A DNA stretch of 64,000 bases, from contig WHVD01000032.1 in the NCBI GenBank assembly GCA_015178975.1, positions 682,001 to 746,000 of the forward strand. Direction: 5' to 3'. The position numbers were made by a program, and so were the translations under genes. The stretch comes from Hysterangium stoloniferum (taxonomy: Eukaryota; Basidiomycota; Agaricomycetes; Hysterangiales; Hysterangiaceae). The notes under the pieces were generated by a model. It saw only the letters and a list, made by a program, of their open reading frames with translations. It was not told the origin of the DNA and did not search any database. Below are positions 46,396 to 57,625 of this stretch, piece after piece (position 1 is the stretch's first letter; the number at the start of each line of letters is the position of its first letter).

Positions 46396-49300
46396 ATGAC
46401 CACTGGCAAGAACCAAACACCAAGATCTTCAACAACCCCAAGTAGTTCAACACCTTGTCAAAGACCTGCTAGTCTGGAACCACCCCATAACATCACCATG
46501 AGGAAGTCTTTGTTGACTTTTAAAAGACCAGCCCCTCCTGAGAATTCCCCTGGAGCAGCAGCTGGACCATCAACAGATACTCTCCCTGATCCACCTGAGG
46601 AACATCCATCAACTAGGCAGTTGAGCACCCCTGGAGCTAATGTCAAGCCTACCCATGCACCTGAGCCTGTTCTCGTGTTCCCACCAAGGCAGGTCATCCG
46701 TAAGCAGTTCCTTGGGGGTCATATGGTTTACGCTGAGCCTATCAATGTGAAGAGGGACACATACTACACCGATTGAATCTCTGCTGATCAGCTTACTCCT
46801 TTTGTGGAGGAGTATGAAACGGATTACCCTTCTTTGCTGGTGACTGTAGCAGTCTGGTTAGGTCATTATCAGGCATTGGCACGGGACTTATTCATGTGAC
46901 CAGGAACCCTTGAGGATCTGACCCACTCGATTCCCGAATGGTCGAGTGATGTTACATCCGTTATGGAAGGGAGAAGGATGATTTTTAGGTGGGAAGTGTT
47001 CTCTTTATTCCTCGAAGTGCTTTGTACACACGATGATGCGCTGCAAATCCTTCACATCCTACTCGGTGGGGATCACGTCATGTCCAAGGTCGACTACCAG
47101 TATATGTACATCCAAATGTTGGAGGAAACTCTTAACAGAGTCACACCAAATCTATTGTTCGCGTACTTTACTCTAAGGGGCCGGTTAAAGTGAAATCAGA
47201 GGAGGCTTGATAAAATGGTTTTGGAGGTACTTTACCCTTATAATAATTTGATTCAAGTGCCCGATTCGCCCCTCTCCATGACTAATTCATTTGTTTGCAA
47301 CCTAAATGGGTCTTTTGATACTCGTTTCCTCCATTCACTCAATCATCCTGTTGTTTTGCAAGACTTCCCGTTGGATATGAGGATGCAAGTTATAGATTGC
47401 TTTCAGGAAAAGGGGATTGAAGTCTGTGCTCCCTTCCATCAGCCTCAGCCATGTCAGCCTTTGAATACAATCAAAATTGAGAGAGGAATCACGATGGAAC
47501 CCAGCCCTATGCCCTACCAGGGGATTCATCACTCTCGTGTCATGTTCGAAAGAATTTCGGATAATCCCAACTTCAGTGATGAACAACCCATGATTAGGAA
47601 TCGATCGGTCGCCAACAGGGGTTGACCATCTTTCTCTACCACATTCACTGAGGGTATAGCTGGTCAGGTTGCTGGTCGAGGATTGCTGAATCCAGACGAT
47701 CCCCACCATTCCCTGCTGATCTCCTCGAATCCCTTTCTGCCACCAGGAGGACCCCCTAGCAGTTCATCTGGGAGAGGGAATTCAGGATGTGGGGGGCATC
47801 ATGGTGGAGTACCTAACTCCCCCTTTCGAACTCTGACACAGTCTCAAGCCAGCGCATTTATTGATGACTTACCTAAGGATAAGAAGATTGCTCTTAACAC
47901 CAATGACATCAAAATAAAATGGTCTGACCTTCCCGAATACGATGGAACTCAATCCAAGGCTTTGGACTATATCATGGATATCATGAGTCTCTCGGAGATA
48001 TCAGACTCCATGAGCATGTTGTTAGGAGTTGCTCTGCCAAGACAACTCACCAGCAATGCCAAGGTCTGGTGGAGCACCCTGGACCATGAACATCACACTG
48101 AATTCAATCAATCTCATGGATTGTTCCTTTGGGGCATCGTAGGGGATTACTTGGAACTCATTGGCATGAATCCTTAGCCTTAGAATGGGAAGCCATGAAA
48201 TTTCGACAATCTGGCCACAATCGTGAGACACCCATTCACTACATTCAATGGAGAATTAAACTTTATCGATTCTTGTATGGGTTCCACCAAAATCAAAAGG
48301 ACGAAATGTGCAGACTCATCCTAACACTGCCCACAGAATGGCTTTACCTTCTACAAGGACAACCCATCGATGACATCATGAGCTTGCTAACAATCTACAA
48401 GAGGCTCTGATTAATGCTTGGGTCCAAACACATTGAGAGCATTATTGGTTTCAGAAGCCCAGAGTCATGATCACCGAACAGGAAAAGTCGGATCCCTGGC
48501 ATGAGGAAGAACACTCTAGAGGAATTGACCCCACTAATTGTGGTCATGTCTTTCTCAGCGAAACTGAAGATAAAACCATACCTAGGAGATCTAATGTGAA
48601 ACAGGGTAAGAAACACAGCAAGTTCTTTTTCGAACGAAGCGACAAGAAAAGTGTCGCTAAACCCCTGAAGGAGTGCTGGATTTGCGGGAGTTTGGAGCAT
48701 TTTAAGATCGACTGCCCTCATGTGGGTAGGATGTCACATTATGTCTCTATTAACAAATGCTCCGTGCAGAACCCAACCAAGGAGGTGGAGGATCAGAGGG
48801 CTTATGAAACAGTTTATGGATTACGCATACAGGGACAAGTACATAATGTTGATGAGGAATCAATTTTCATTTCTGTCTACCTTCCTCAATCAGAGGACGA
48901 CGTTGTTTTAGATGCGAGTTCACCTTCAAATGAGAACGAAGCATCACAAGTCTATGTCTCCATATCAGACTGTGATTTCCTCAAGAAAGGAGACTGGCTG
49001 GATGCTCATCGTCAGAACTGGAAAGGTCTGACTGAGATGGAAGCCTTATTGCAATCTGAACCTCCTACCATTGAGGAAATCGTCTACGAGGAAGTATTTG
49101 CGAACCAATCTAAGGAAATAAGTCAGACCTACATTATAGAAGACCCCTCTGAGTTAGAGGGATCGGAGGAGGAGAACTTCCCCTTCGACCCAGGACAGTT
49201 ACCCACCCTAATTCCTTGTGAGGAGTCAGACTCTGAAGTGGACAACTCCATTCCAAATGCTATGCCCAAGGTACCTTATGGTAGACGCATCAGGAGGGAT

Positions 49301-49549
49301 GTCAAACTGGCCACAAGAAAGGAAAGCAAAAGACCCAGGATCCAATACCCTCGATCCAGTCGGCTTATGAAGGAGGATTTGACCATCATTTACCACAGAA
49401 GGGATCGATACTCCAGTATTGGGATCTCGGCATTACACGTCTACAGACGTGTAGGGAACTCAGAAGCCTCTAGTCCTATTAAAATCAGGCTGGACACTGG
49501 GGCTGACCTCTTCTTAATTTCAGAGGATTTATATAAGGAACTAGAGGAC
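46396..49549 (+). pseudogene. Gypsy C gag and N-terminal half of protease
   Basis: The frame starts MTTGKNQTPRSSTTPSSS and runs for about 1,050 codons broken by TGA codons (about 46776, 46899, 47191, 47623), all at plausible arginine sites, and by frameshifts near 48150 and 48410. The capsid-like part contains IKIKWSDLPEYDGTQSKALD and HWHESLALEWEAMKF. The CCHC knuckle is CWICGSLEHFKIDC near 48.68 kb. It ends in a retropepsin N-terminus (IKIRLDTGADLFLISEDLYK) cut at 49549 by an LTR B. The rest of the protease and pol are on the minus strand at 13301-18171. The gag is much longer than in families A and B. Confidence 0.88.
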
Positions 49550-49995
49550 TGTTACAACCAGAAATCCCACCAGACTCTGGGCACTAACTTATACACACCC
49601 ACACCCTATATACACCCATTATCAGTTTACTGGAATTCCCGCCAGACTCTATACGTCAGACTTGTCTACATTTGACTTTGTTACGTTGTGTTTCAGTCAC
49701 TGGAAAACCCACCAGACTCCATCTCTGTCTATGTCTGACCTCATCCCACATGTCAGTCACCGGACCCTGCTCAGAAAACCCGTCTTCCCTCTAACAGAGC
49801 CCCATTCCCATTTTAGTCAAATGACCTGTCACGATTCGGACTCCGCTCCCACTCCATTTCCCATTATGGTTTATGATTTGTCACTATTCAGACTCTCCTC
49901 TGTTCTGTCCCATTCCTAACACCAATTTGGTGTTTACTATTCCCGTTTTATGTTTTGCTCATTTTGTTTCATCATTACTGGATTTGGTATGTCAT
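49550..49995 (+). repeat. LTR B, other half (split by hAT and inversion)
   Basis: It starts TGTTACAACCAG after AGGAC (49545-49549) and ends at TATGTCAT where hAT copy 2 begins. Together with 18172-18551 it makes one LTR of about 826 bp, close to the 804-bp reference. Confidence 0.9.
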
Positions 49996-52765
49996 TAGTG
50001 TGGGTGGCAGAATTGTTTTTGGAAAATTTCTGCCATTCTGCCGGCAGAACAGCAACTGCCAGGTGGGGCAGAATCGGGCAGAAAGATTTTAGGGTTAAAC
50101 AAGAATCCTACATGCTCAGTGATGATTACACAACTGATTACAGCCTCCCTACAGCTAATATGTCCCAGTCATCATCATCTGCTGTTCCGATGACATCCAT
50201 ATTATCCACAACGAGGGTTGGAACTTCGCCATTATCAACTTTAGCTAGTTCTTCAAAGTCATAAACCTTCCCATTGAGAATCCCCTCTCCTGGTAGAAAC
50301 TCCTCACCCCTGTGTTCAGCCTCGATGGTTTTGTCTAGCTCGTCAAAGGCAGTATCAAATTCATCCAGGGAAATGTCTTCTGGCCCAGCTAAAACATCTT
50401 CGTCATCCTCAGCTGTCGAAAAGGGTGGCTTCCACGTAAATGTCTTGTCAAGGTCATTGACAAGGCCTGCGTTGATACCGGATTGATCTCAGGTATGCAT
50501 ATGGGCATGGCAACGATGCGTAGTCTTCCCAGCCAGGCGATCTCATTCATATAGGTGTCGGCAATAGTTAGCGTGAAGTTTTCCAAGAGTCTCGAATGTC
50601 GAAACCGAGAGATTACAATGTTTGCAGGTTTGTGTACCACCAAGAGCAGAAAACAGTCATTCAACTTCGCCCGCATGAGGAACAATTGATAAGATACGGA
50701 TTGCAAGCTTCTTCAATGGATGAATGTCTACGTTCACGGCAAGATGTCACCACCAATAAAGACCGTCATTTCCACCACCCGTAAATGGTGCTTTGCTCTG
50801 ATAATAGTGCTTGACATCGGCTGCAAGCCGGGTTGCCTGCTCCTTGCTCCATCTCCATTGCTTTGCAAGACCAAGAGCAGTGTCGACCATAAACTGGAGT
50901 GACCGGCCTTTTGCTGCTTCATTGATGGCAAGCTTTCGGCATAGAGGATGAAGAAAAAGGGCAAGTGAATGGATATTCATGTTCATCGAGTGGAAGCGAC
51001 GGTTGAACACAGTCCATGCATGCAACAAGAATGCAGCATCATCTCCCTCTTCTGTGGCCACACGAAGCATCGCTTATGCACAATGGATAAGTTCCAGCAT
51101 GCAATCAGCCAGCGTTGCATCTCGGGATTCAACATTCCCAATGGCATCAACGAGAGGCTTGATTACTCTGATTAGCTGGTTCAAACGGGGCCAGAAATCT
51201 CGGTCATGAAGCACAGTCTCCACAACATCAGCCGCAACAGGAGATAAGCCTTTCTCTTTCTTCTGGGCATCAGGCCGAAGACAGGTATGTGAGAGTGGTG
51301 TCCTGGACTACATTTAATTTGACAAGGATAAAGTATTCAATTGATCAACATGCCTGTTCGACTGCACACTCTGGGCTTGGAGTGAGAGCGCGTAAAATCT
51401 TGTCTCACAATTCTTCTTCAAACCTCGGTTGACATGGCATTTTTTGGCCTCTTCCTTCAGCTGACCACCCCAATAATGGGAGCTATTGAAAAAGGTGACC
51501 ACACGATTTGCCTGCTTGATGATTTGCTTCATTGAAGGGAAGGCACAGATTTCACCGATGATCGTGTTCATCTGATGCAGAAAGCATGCAAATGCCTGTA
51601 ATGAAATGACTTGTGAATTACTAATATCAATACACTGCAAATTTTCTTACGAGAACCCAAAAGTACTTTTCTTGGCACTTGGAACGAAAAGCCTGCATGA
51701 CTGATGGATTATCAGTTGTCACTGCAATGAAGTTCTGACCATCTTCCAGCTGCATTGTCTTCATCGCACCCTGTGCAGCTGCCATGATATTGTCAGCTGT
51801 TCCCCGAGTGCCAGTCATGTTTGTCAGGCTCAGAACTGAAGGATATTGCCCAACTTCGGCTCCAACACATCCATAGAGACTTCATTTGAGAATATCCTCC
51901 CATCCATCAATCAGCAGAGTCAGCATTTTCCTGTTCCTCATGTATTCGATCTCCTCTAACTCTACTCTTGCAGCCTCAGCATCCATTATGGAGTGTGATA
52001 AGATGTAGCAGCTGGGAGTCTCGTACAATGGCCGAAGCTCATTAAGGAAATCTCAGAAAAACCAGTTCTCGGCAATGGAAAATGCGACATTCGCATGGAC
52101 CACAAACCTGAGTCATTCAATGAGCTCACAGAAGGGCATTTAGGATGGAACAATGGACCGGAATAGTTTCATATTTGCCCGCTTTTGTTGCTCTTCCAAG
52201 AGTGGGTAATCAACCATCCCTGCCAGTGTTCCGGACCTACGTTTCTTGATGGGGACAAATGTCGCATCACCTGTTGTTACGTGTAACGTTACAATGGTGA
52301 GAACCAAGAGCTTCTCTAAATACAAACTTGTAGATCCAGCAGTCATAATCAATGACTCTGCAGCATTTTTGCCTGCCAAAAAGGTTAAGGCTTGTTTACG
52401 GATATCTGAAGATGCATTGGGGCATTTCTTGGGATCAGCAAGATGCTTGATATGGTTGTTGTCACGGTTCTGAATGTGATCGCTGTCGGGACCACAATGT
52501 TTACACAGCAACCAGTATCACCCAGATTTATCCTTCTTTTTCTCGAGAACAGTAAAGGTGTCAGTGACGATGGTAGGCTGCTTTCGACCAGACATAGAGG
52601 ATAGGATTTACAATTTTTTATTCTCAAATTGTCGTACGATCAGGACAATAAGGACACAGCCACATTTTTCTGCCAAATTCTGCCAGCGCCCCCCTGGCAG
52701 TAGCCAGGCTACTGCCGGCAGTTGGCAGAATTCGGCAGAATGGCAGCATTCTGCCAACAACATTA
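49996..52765 (-). mobile_element. hAT-superfamily transposon, copy 2 (2,770 bp, inverted)
   Basis: It has the same length and ends as copy 1 and is nearly identical. The flanking octamers are TATGTCAT (left) and ACGCTGTG (right), which are the reverse complements of copy 1's left and right flanks. It marks the boundary between transposon-rich sequence and host genes. Confidence 0.92.
50138..52595 (-). pseudogene. hAT transposase (copy 2)
   Basis: It has the same exon layout and domains as copy 1: BED-like finger, DUF659-like core, hATC region and acidic tail. Codon 4 is intact CGA. It shares the TGA/TAA lesions of copy 1 except codon 4, and has at least three private CGA-to-TGA changes (in the WFFRDF, LKRSLYG and WWRHLA segments, near 52055, 51881 and 50748). 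Inactive. Confidence 0.85.
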
Positions 52766-52773
52766 ACGCTGTG

Positions 52774-53160
52774 ACTAACGGTTCAGTTCAGTTGTCGGTC
52801 GAGGGTCAGTACGGTTTGAGTTTCGGTTCAGTGACAATCCAGTCAGAATGGCTTCGGTTTCGGTTCAATAAGAATTAGTCGTGTAGTTCTTTACTGTTTA
52901 GCAGCTAGGGACGGGACCATATGTAACCTACAACAAATAGCATATATACCAAAAGAAATTAGCACGCTAACAAAGGAAAAGACCCATTCGTGAGTAACAT
53001 ACCTCAATTGACACGCAGGAGATAATTGACTAAGGTACGAACATTTAGAAATGCGAGTAGTTATATGAGAAAAAACAATGGGAGCCAAAGACTACGTGGC
53101 AGTAAGACATTGTAGAATAAAAGAATAAAAAGAACAAAAGGAACAACTCATGGTCTGCCA
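52774..53160. other. Intergenic, with CGGTTCAGT-like repeats
   Basis: 52780-52872 repeats variants of CGGTTCAG/TTCGGTTT. The remainder up to the next gene shows nothing recognisable. Confidence 0.4.
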
Positions 53161-53201
53161 ATCCGAATGAGATGCGATCGGGAGTACGTATTAGCCTCTA
53201 T

Positions 53202-53666
53202 TCACAACACGAAGTCATCAGGTTCGTGGATTTCGGAGCGAATTTCGGCCTCCTCTTCTTCTTCCATCGGACTTTTAATAATTCCAGAATCCAACCCATC
53301 TAACACTTTTGAAAAGGTACGGGGATCTTCGACGGAAAACCCAATGCGGAATATGTCGCCTTTGACCTTAATTATGAAACTTCTTCCCAGGCCACTGCCT
53401 ATGCCAATAACGCTGCCCCCACGGCTCCAATCTCTCGCCCATATTATACCCTTCAGGGATAACCCCTGTGGTCTAACGCCAAAGCGCCGTACGACTTCTT
53501 GAGCAGGGCGGGCATATAGTATATTAGGAATGTGGATCTTGTGTGTAGGTTTGGTGTTCAGATAGTGTTTGATGGTTAACGTAAGTGTTTTGGGATCCAC
53601 TGATACAAATTGGTCAGTATAACTATCAAGCCGCGGGCGGAGTGGTTGTGTGTCCTCTGCGTTCAT
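53202..53666 (-). CDS. Hypothetical protein, PH-like beta-rich, 154 aa
   Basis: An uninterrupted frame from ATG at 53666 (MNAEDTQPLRPRLDSYTD) to a stop at 53202. The sequence alternates hydrophobic and polar residues in strands (FVSVDPKTLTLTIKHYL, KIHIPNILYA, SFIIKVKGDIFRIGFSVED) and ends with a helix and an acidic tail (MEEEEEAEI). This pattern suggests a small PH-like fold; the family is not recognised. There is no signal peptide or membrane segment. It is the first host-type gene right of the transposon cluster, 0.4 kb from hAT copy 2, and has no premature stops, unlike the elements. An upstream exon is possible but not evident. Confidence 0.6.
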   Translation of the reverse strand: MNAEDTQPLRPRLDSYTDQFVSVDPKTLTLTIKHYLNTKPTHKIHIPNILYARPAQEVVRRFGVRPQGLSLKGIIWARDWSRGGSVIGIGSGLGRSFIIKVKGDIFRIGFSVEDPRTFSKVLDGLDSGIIKSPMEEEEEAEIRSEIHEPDDFVL

Positions 53667-54072
53667 AGAGGTCTAATGCAATGTTGCCATGGGAGATGTC
53701 GAACGAAGCACCCTTAAAGGACCACCAAAGCCCAGCATGCGATGCACAGTGCCTCCTGAGATTGGCCGGTGTTCGCTTTAGGAATTCGACCCAATCTGTT
53801 CTTGTGACACCCATAAATCTGATGATCGCAGAAGGCCGCAGCCAAAACTCTGTGTCGGTATTGGGAATTAGTGCAGGTATAGCTGTGCACTAGATAGTCG
53901 ATATCCAGCGCGAGCAATCCTCCCAATTCCTCTAGTACCCAAGAAATCAAGTCTAAGCTGGACAACATCATATATGCTTAGACCGACACACAATCCGAGA
54001 AGAATTAATAGTTTTTAAGGATTGGCACTTCACTGTGAATGCGGTGTCTCCTGACAGATCTTCACTGTCCAT

Positions 54073-54381
54073 ATGCTTCCGGAGGACATCTTCTTAGAGC
54101 TCCGATGGCATCAAGCTCGAGATTCTATTCAAGTTCACCAGCTGTTCTACCATTGGTACCATACGTCCCCTAACGCCATCAATGTTCTGGTGCCCTACCG
54201 CAATATGTTTCCCGAGTCCTTTCGCCTCTGGCTCCACGCGGACATCTGCCATTATTCCAACCCTGCCCCAGAGGGGATCACCTACGGTGATAATTTCAAC
54301 AAAGCCAATACAATGAGATCAATGCTTCCATTCTATGTGACCCCCCGGAAACCGCCTCGAGTCGCTTGCTATGAAAGTTGA
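54073..54381 (+). CDS. Hypothetical protein, 102 aa
   Basis: An open frame with a mixed, protein-like composition (MLPEDIFLELRWHQARDSIQ ... LWLHADICHYSNPAPEGITYG) and no family recognised. It could be a real small gene, an exon of a larger gene, or a gene fragment. The start context is CCATATGC. There is no signal peptide. Confidence 0.35.
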   Translation: MLPEDIFLELRWHQARDSIQVHQLFYHWYHTSPNAINVLVPYRNMFPESFRLWLHADICHYSNPAPEGITYGDNFNKANTMRSMLPFYVTPRKPPRVACYES

Positions 54382-55978
54382 TGTGATATACACAATCATG
54401 TCACCCAGTAGTATTGATCATATTGATCATATTATTGTGTGAAATCATATTTTCACTACACTATTTGACAGAGAGGGGGACGGGGATGGACTTAATGGAC
54501 TTAATGAGCTTAGGTTTGTGGTTACTAATTTACAAGGGGTTACAGGTGTCATTCAGGAGAAAGCCTAGAAATGGGACTTTCATAGGTCAACACAGCACGT
54601 ACACATCTACGTGTATTATAAAACCAGTTCCCGGAAACTAGGGAAAACCACCACTCTAGCCAGACATGTGAGAAATGAACTGTGTTTGGTACCCGTCCTG
54701 GCACGAATATCATTGCCATTGGCCGGCGATGTGAATTGCTTCCTATTAGGTCGACAATCATAACGTGCTCTTTAGTGGGCCATGAGGAAAGTTTGACTCG
54801 CTATTGATTGTATAGGCCCACTGCCAGTGGTACCATCGACCGTTGTTTCCCAGTCAATGATTAGATGATGACTTCAACATAGCAGGACCAGAGGAAATGC
54901 AGGTCGTCGAGCATTTGTCTATATTTGTCGAATTGCGGCCTTTCTACAGATCATCACGAAAATAACAAACTATTATTCAATTATAAATATATGAAACAAT
55001 GTGCGTTTGTGAGTTGCACCGCAGTGGTTTAATTCTCCTACCGCTAAAAGCATCATTTTGGGGGCCGTAGCAAAGAATTAAAGGAAGTGAGAGTGTACAG
55101 GGCCCGGATACGACATGACATAGCAAGCGTAAATCTTCTTTGTAGGTCTTGGGTGAAAAGTCCCCCAGGGGTCAACCAATCCTGCAAAAAGCGAGAGTAT
55201 ACTACTGATCTTCAAAGTATACAAAAGGGCCTGACTTATACATCTACTATTAGACGACTTTGCATAGTATCGAGTCCAGCATTTTTTGAGTGTATCGGGT
55301 TTGATCCTAGCAAGCTTCTGTTCTACGCGATGTATCGGGAGGCATCGTACAGACGATAGCATTTGTTATTCGCGAGCACTTACCCCGACTGCAGGAAGAA
55401 GGGATACCCGCAGAAACGAATCTAAATTAATACCTCTTGACAATCTTGATCCACCGCCATCCGCGAGGTGTGGAGTCAAGGCCCAACGTACCGAGGGTAT
55501 AACCCCTGCCAAGTGCCGCTTCGCTACCTATTGTAAGATTATCCTACTGTCGGAGAGGTCGACGTAGAGCATGCCAGCCCTGGCTAGATGAGACTTACCA
55601 GATCCTGATAATGTATGTTGATAATGATTAGCAGAAATGCAAGGATCTTTTGCGGTGCCGGCGCCAAGTTCGCGATCCTTTGATAATTCGGATGTATATG
55701 GGGCGGGACGACACAAACTCCAAGAAACAGAGTACAGCCAATACCAGGTACAGCGATCAAATTCAGTAAGTGAACTAAGCACAGAAAATATTTGTCCATT
55801 CGACCAATATCTTCAAGCCAGTTTTTTTTAGAGTATGAACGGGTAGAGTTGTAACATTTATACATGTATGTATCCAGGAGTATGTTATGTTCGTGGCACG
55901 ACACAATGTCGGGTTCACTCTTGCCAGGAGTGACCCTGGACGTCGTAGGAAGGTAATTTCCTTGCCCATAGATTACAC
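54382..55978. other. No supported gene
   Basis: There are several short frames on both strands. One at 55584-55904 (minus) encodes a hydrophobic stretch (LLNLIAVPGIGCTLFLGVCVV and ILAFLLIIINI) that might be an exon, but no start, stop and splice set holds together. Confidence 0.4.
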
Positions 55979-57396
55979 CTATTCATGGTCCCGAATACCG
56001 ACTGCCCATAGCACGACGGTCATGATAATCCACAACCAAGTTTTGTCCGTTAGTCGCTTCAGTTTCATCAGCCATAATTTGGCAAGTGTTCGCGCAAGAT
56101 CACGTTTCCGTCGTCGCCCATTTCTAAGATACGGTATTGACGAACCGGGGTTGGAAACCACAGGATACCCAAAATATGGATTTAGGGAGGACATAGAGGG
56201 TAGGAAATTCGTTAAATTGACATTCAGAGTTGTCGGAATTGGAAGTGGAACATTCGGTGGGGAAGACGGCGGGGAGTCCATCGATAAACTTAGTGCATAA
56301 GATGATACATTTGCATCTAACGATGCTAGGTGTAGTTGTCCCCCGTACTCTGAAAAGATTTACATATTAATCCAGACATATGCGACCACTGACACGAGAA
56401 CGAACCATCAGGCAAATATTGTTTGTCAAAACAAGCGAGGAGTTCGGTATCGATTGGGAAATGGATACGAGCCATCACGTTGGCAGGAAGTAACCGCCTG
56501 TTTATCGCGAGTCTTCAACACGTGTACTGAAAATACTGACATAAGACGACTCACTTAATTATATTGTACACTCCATACGACCATGAATGATTCATAACAA
56601 AAACTGCTGCGCACATTCCCGGAAATCGAGACGCAACTTCACGAATGAACCATGAAATAAGTTCGACGGCCTGTTATACAAACAACATACTTAGCTGACG
56701 CCACGTATATATGGATATTCAGCATACCACACTGCGGATCGATGCGTCTTTTGAGTCGACGAACATGACATATTGTAGTGTTGTTCTGGATTCTTGTTCA
56801 AAACATAAACGTTGCCTCATTTCCTCGTGGACTCTAAAAATTTCATTTTTAGTCTCATTAGATGCATCCGTAAGTAAGCCCAGCTGTAGTAGAATGACTG
56901 GGTGTCCGAATATATCACAGACAGGATCGGGAAGACAGCGGATGAATCTCCGATCACAGTCGTGTGTAGCCTGAAAGAGGGGCGCCAGGTACGATATTCG
57001 CCATCGTAGCGTACGTTCTAATACAGTCCGAGTATCATTGAAATTGTATTTGTGCTTCTACAGAGATTGCGTTGATTATGATGAGCCCGCACACATGATA
57101 CAGTCATCACACTACCTTGAGCATTCGAAATATTGATCCTGCTCAGGGGCACCTTATTAACAGATTGTCATGCTTACAATTGCAGGTCATAAGACCTACT
57201 TGAGAAAATGTTACATACCTTGATCAGCAATCCATTTCAGCGCTTGTTGCGAAGTTGGTTCGTCGAGATCTAGTTCATCCCTCAAGTGGGGTAATACTTC
57301 ATCGCGAAGCAAAGTTTGTAAGGACATAACGGAATTGCAATTATCCTGATACAACTCCATGATTGTGTCATGCTTTTCTTGGAGGTGGGAGAGCAT
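55979..57396 (-). CDS. Sec14-like (CRAL-TRIO) lipid-transfer protein with C-terminal membrane anchor
   Basis: Exons 57396-57219, 57141-57116, 57057-56728, 56670-56555, 56497-56406 and 56349-55979 join to 371 codons,all with GT-AG introns and consistent phase. The N-terminal CRAL-TRIO helices include QQALKWIADQ, SIFRMLKKHKYNFNDTRTVL and ERTLRWRISYL. The lipid-binding lobe (about 105-245) includes PDPVCDIFGHPVILLQ, QYVMFVDSKDASIRSV, VFVMNHSWSYGVYNI and NVMARIHFPID. A Pro/Ser-rich linker and a basic patch (RNGRRRKRDLARTLAKLW) lead to one hydrophobic segment (WLWIIMTVVLWAVGI) five residues from the stop. CRAL-TRIO proteins carry phosphoinositides or other lipids between membranes. The tail suggests anchoring, probably at the ER or another endomembrane (inference). 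The start at 57396 is the best ATG, but an upstream one is possible. Confidence 0.8.
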
Positions 57397-57625
57397 AATA
57401 ACATTAGAACAGTCAAAACCGGCTTCAGTTCATGAAAGACAGGGATAGAAAGCGGAGCCAAATTGAATTCTTGCTGCTCGGTATGAGTGCCGAACGCTTC
57501 CCACCGGAAATGAAGGTTACAAACCCTATTGACCATGTGGCGCCACGCACACTGCATTGGCATCAAATAATATGGAATTACATATTGTAGTCTAAGATAT
57601 ATGTACTACATCCTATCGACTTTCC

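Noticed and set aside
54760..55060. Possible tRNA gene around TGGTTTAATTCTCC.
   Set aside because: No cloverleaf with acceptor, D and anticodon arms could be drawn. No tRNA or rRNA gene was found in the window.
55979..56281. Independent 100-aa protein starting MDSPPSSPPN.
   Set aside because: The ATG is internal. Splicing at 56349/56406 joins this frame to the CRAL-TRIO exons.
57282..57566. Upstream 94-codon ORF (MMPMQCAWRH...) as a 5' exon of the Sec14-like gene.
   Set aside because: The only short intron that would join it (42 nt, starting GTTTTG) gives the wrong phase. The ATG at 57396 gives a complete N-terminal helix region.
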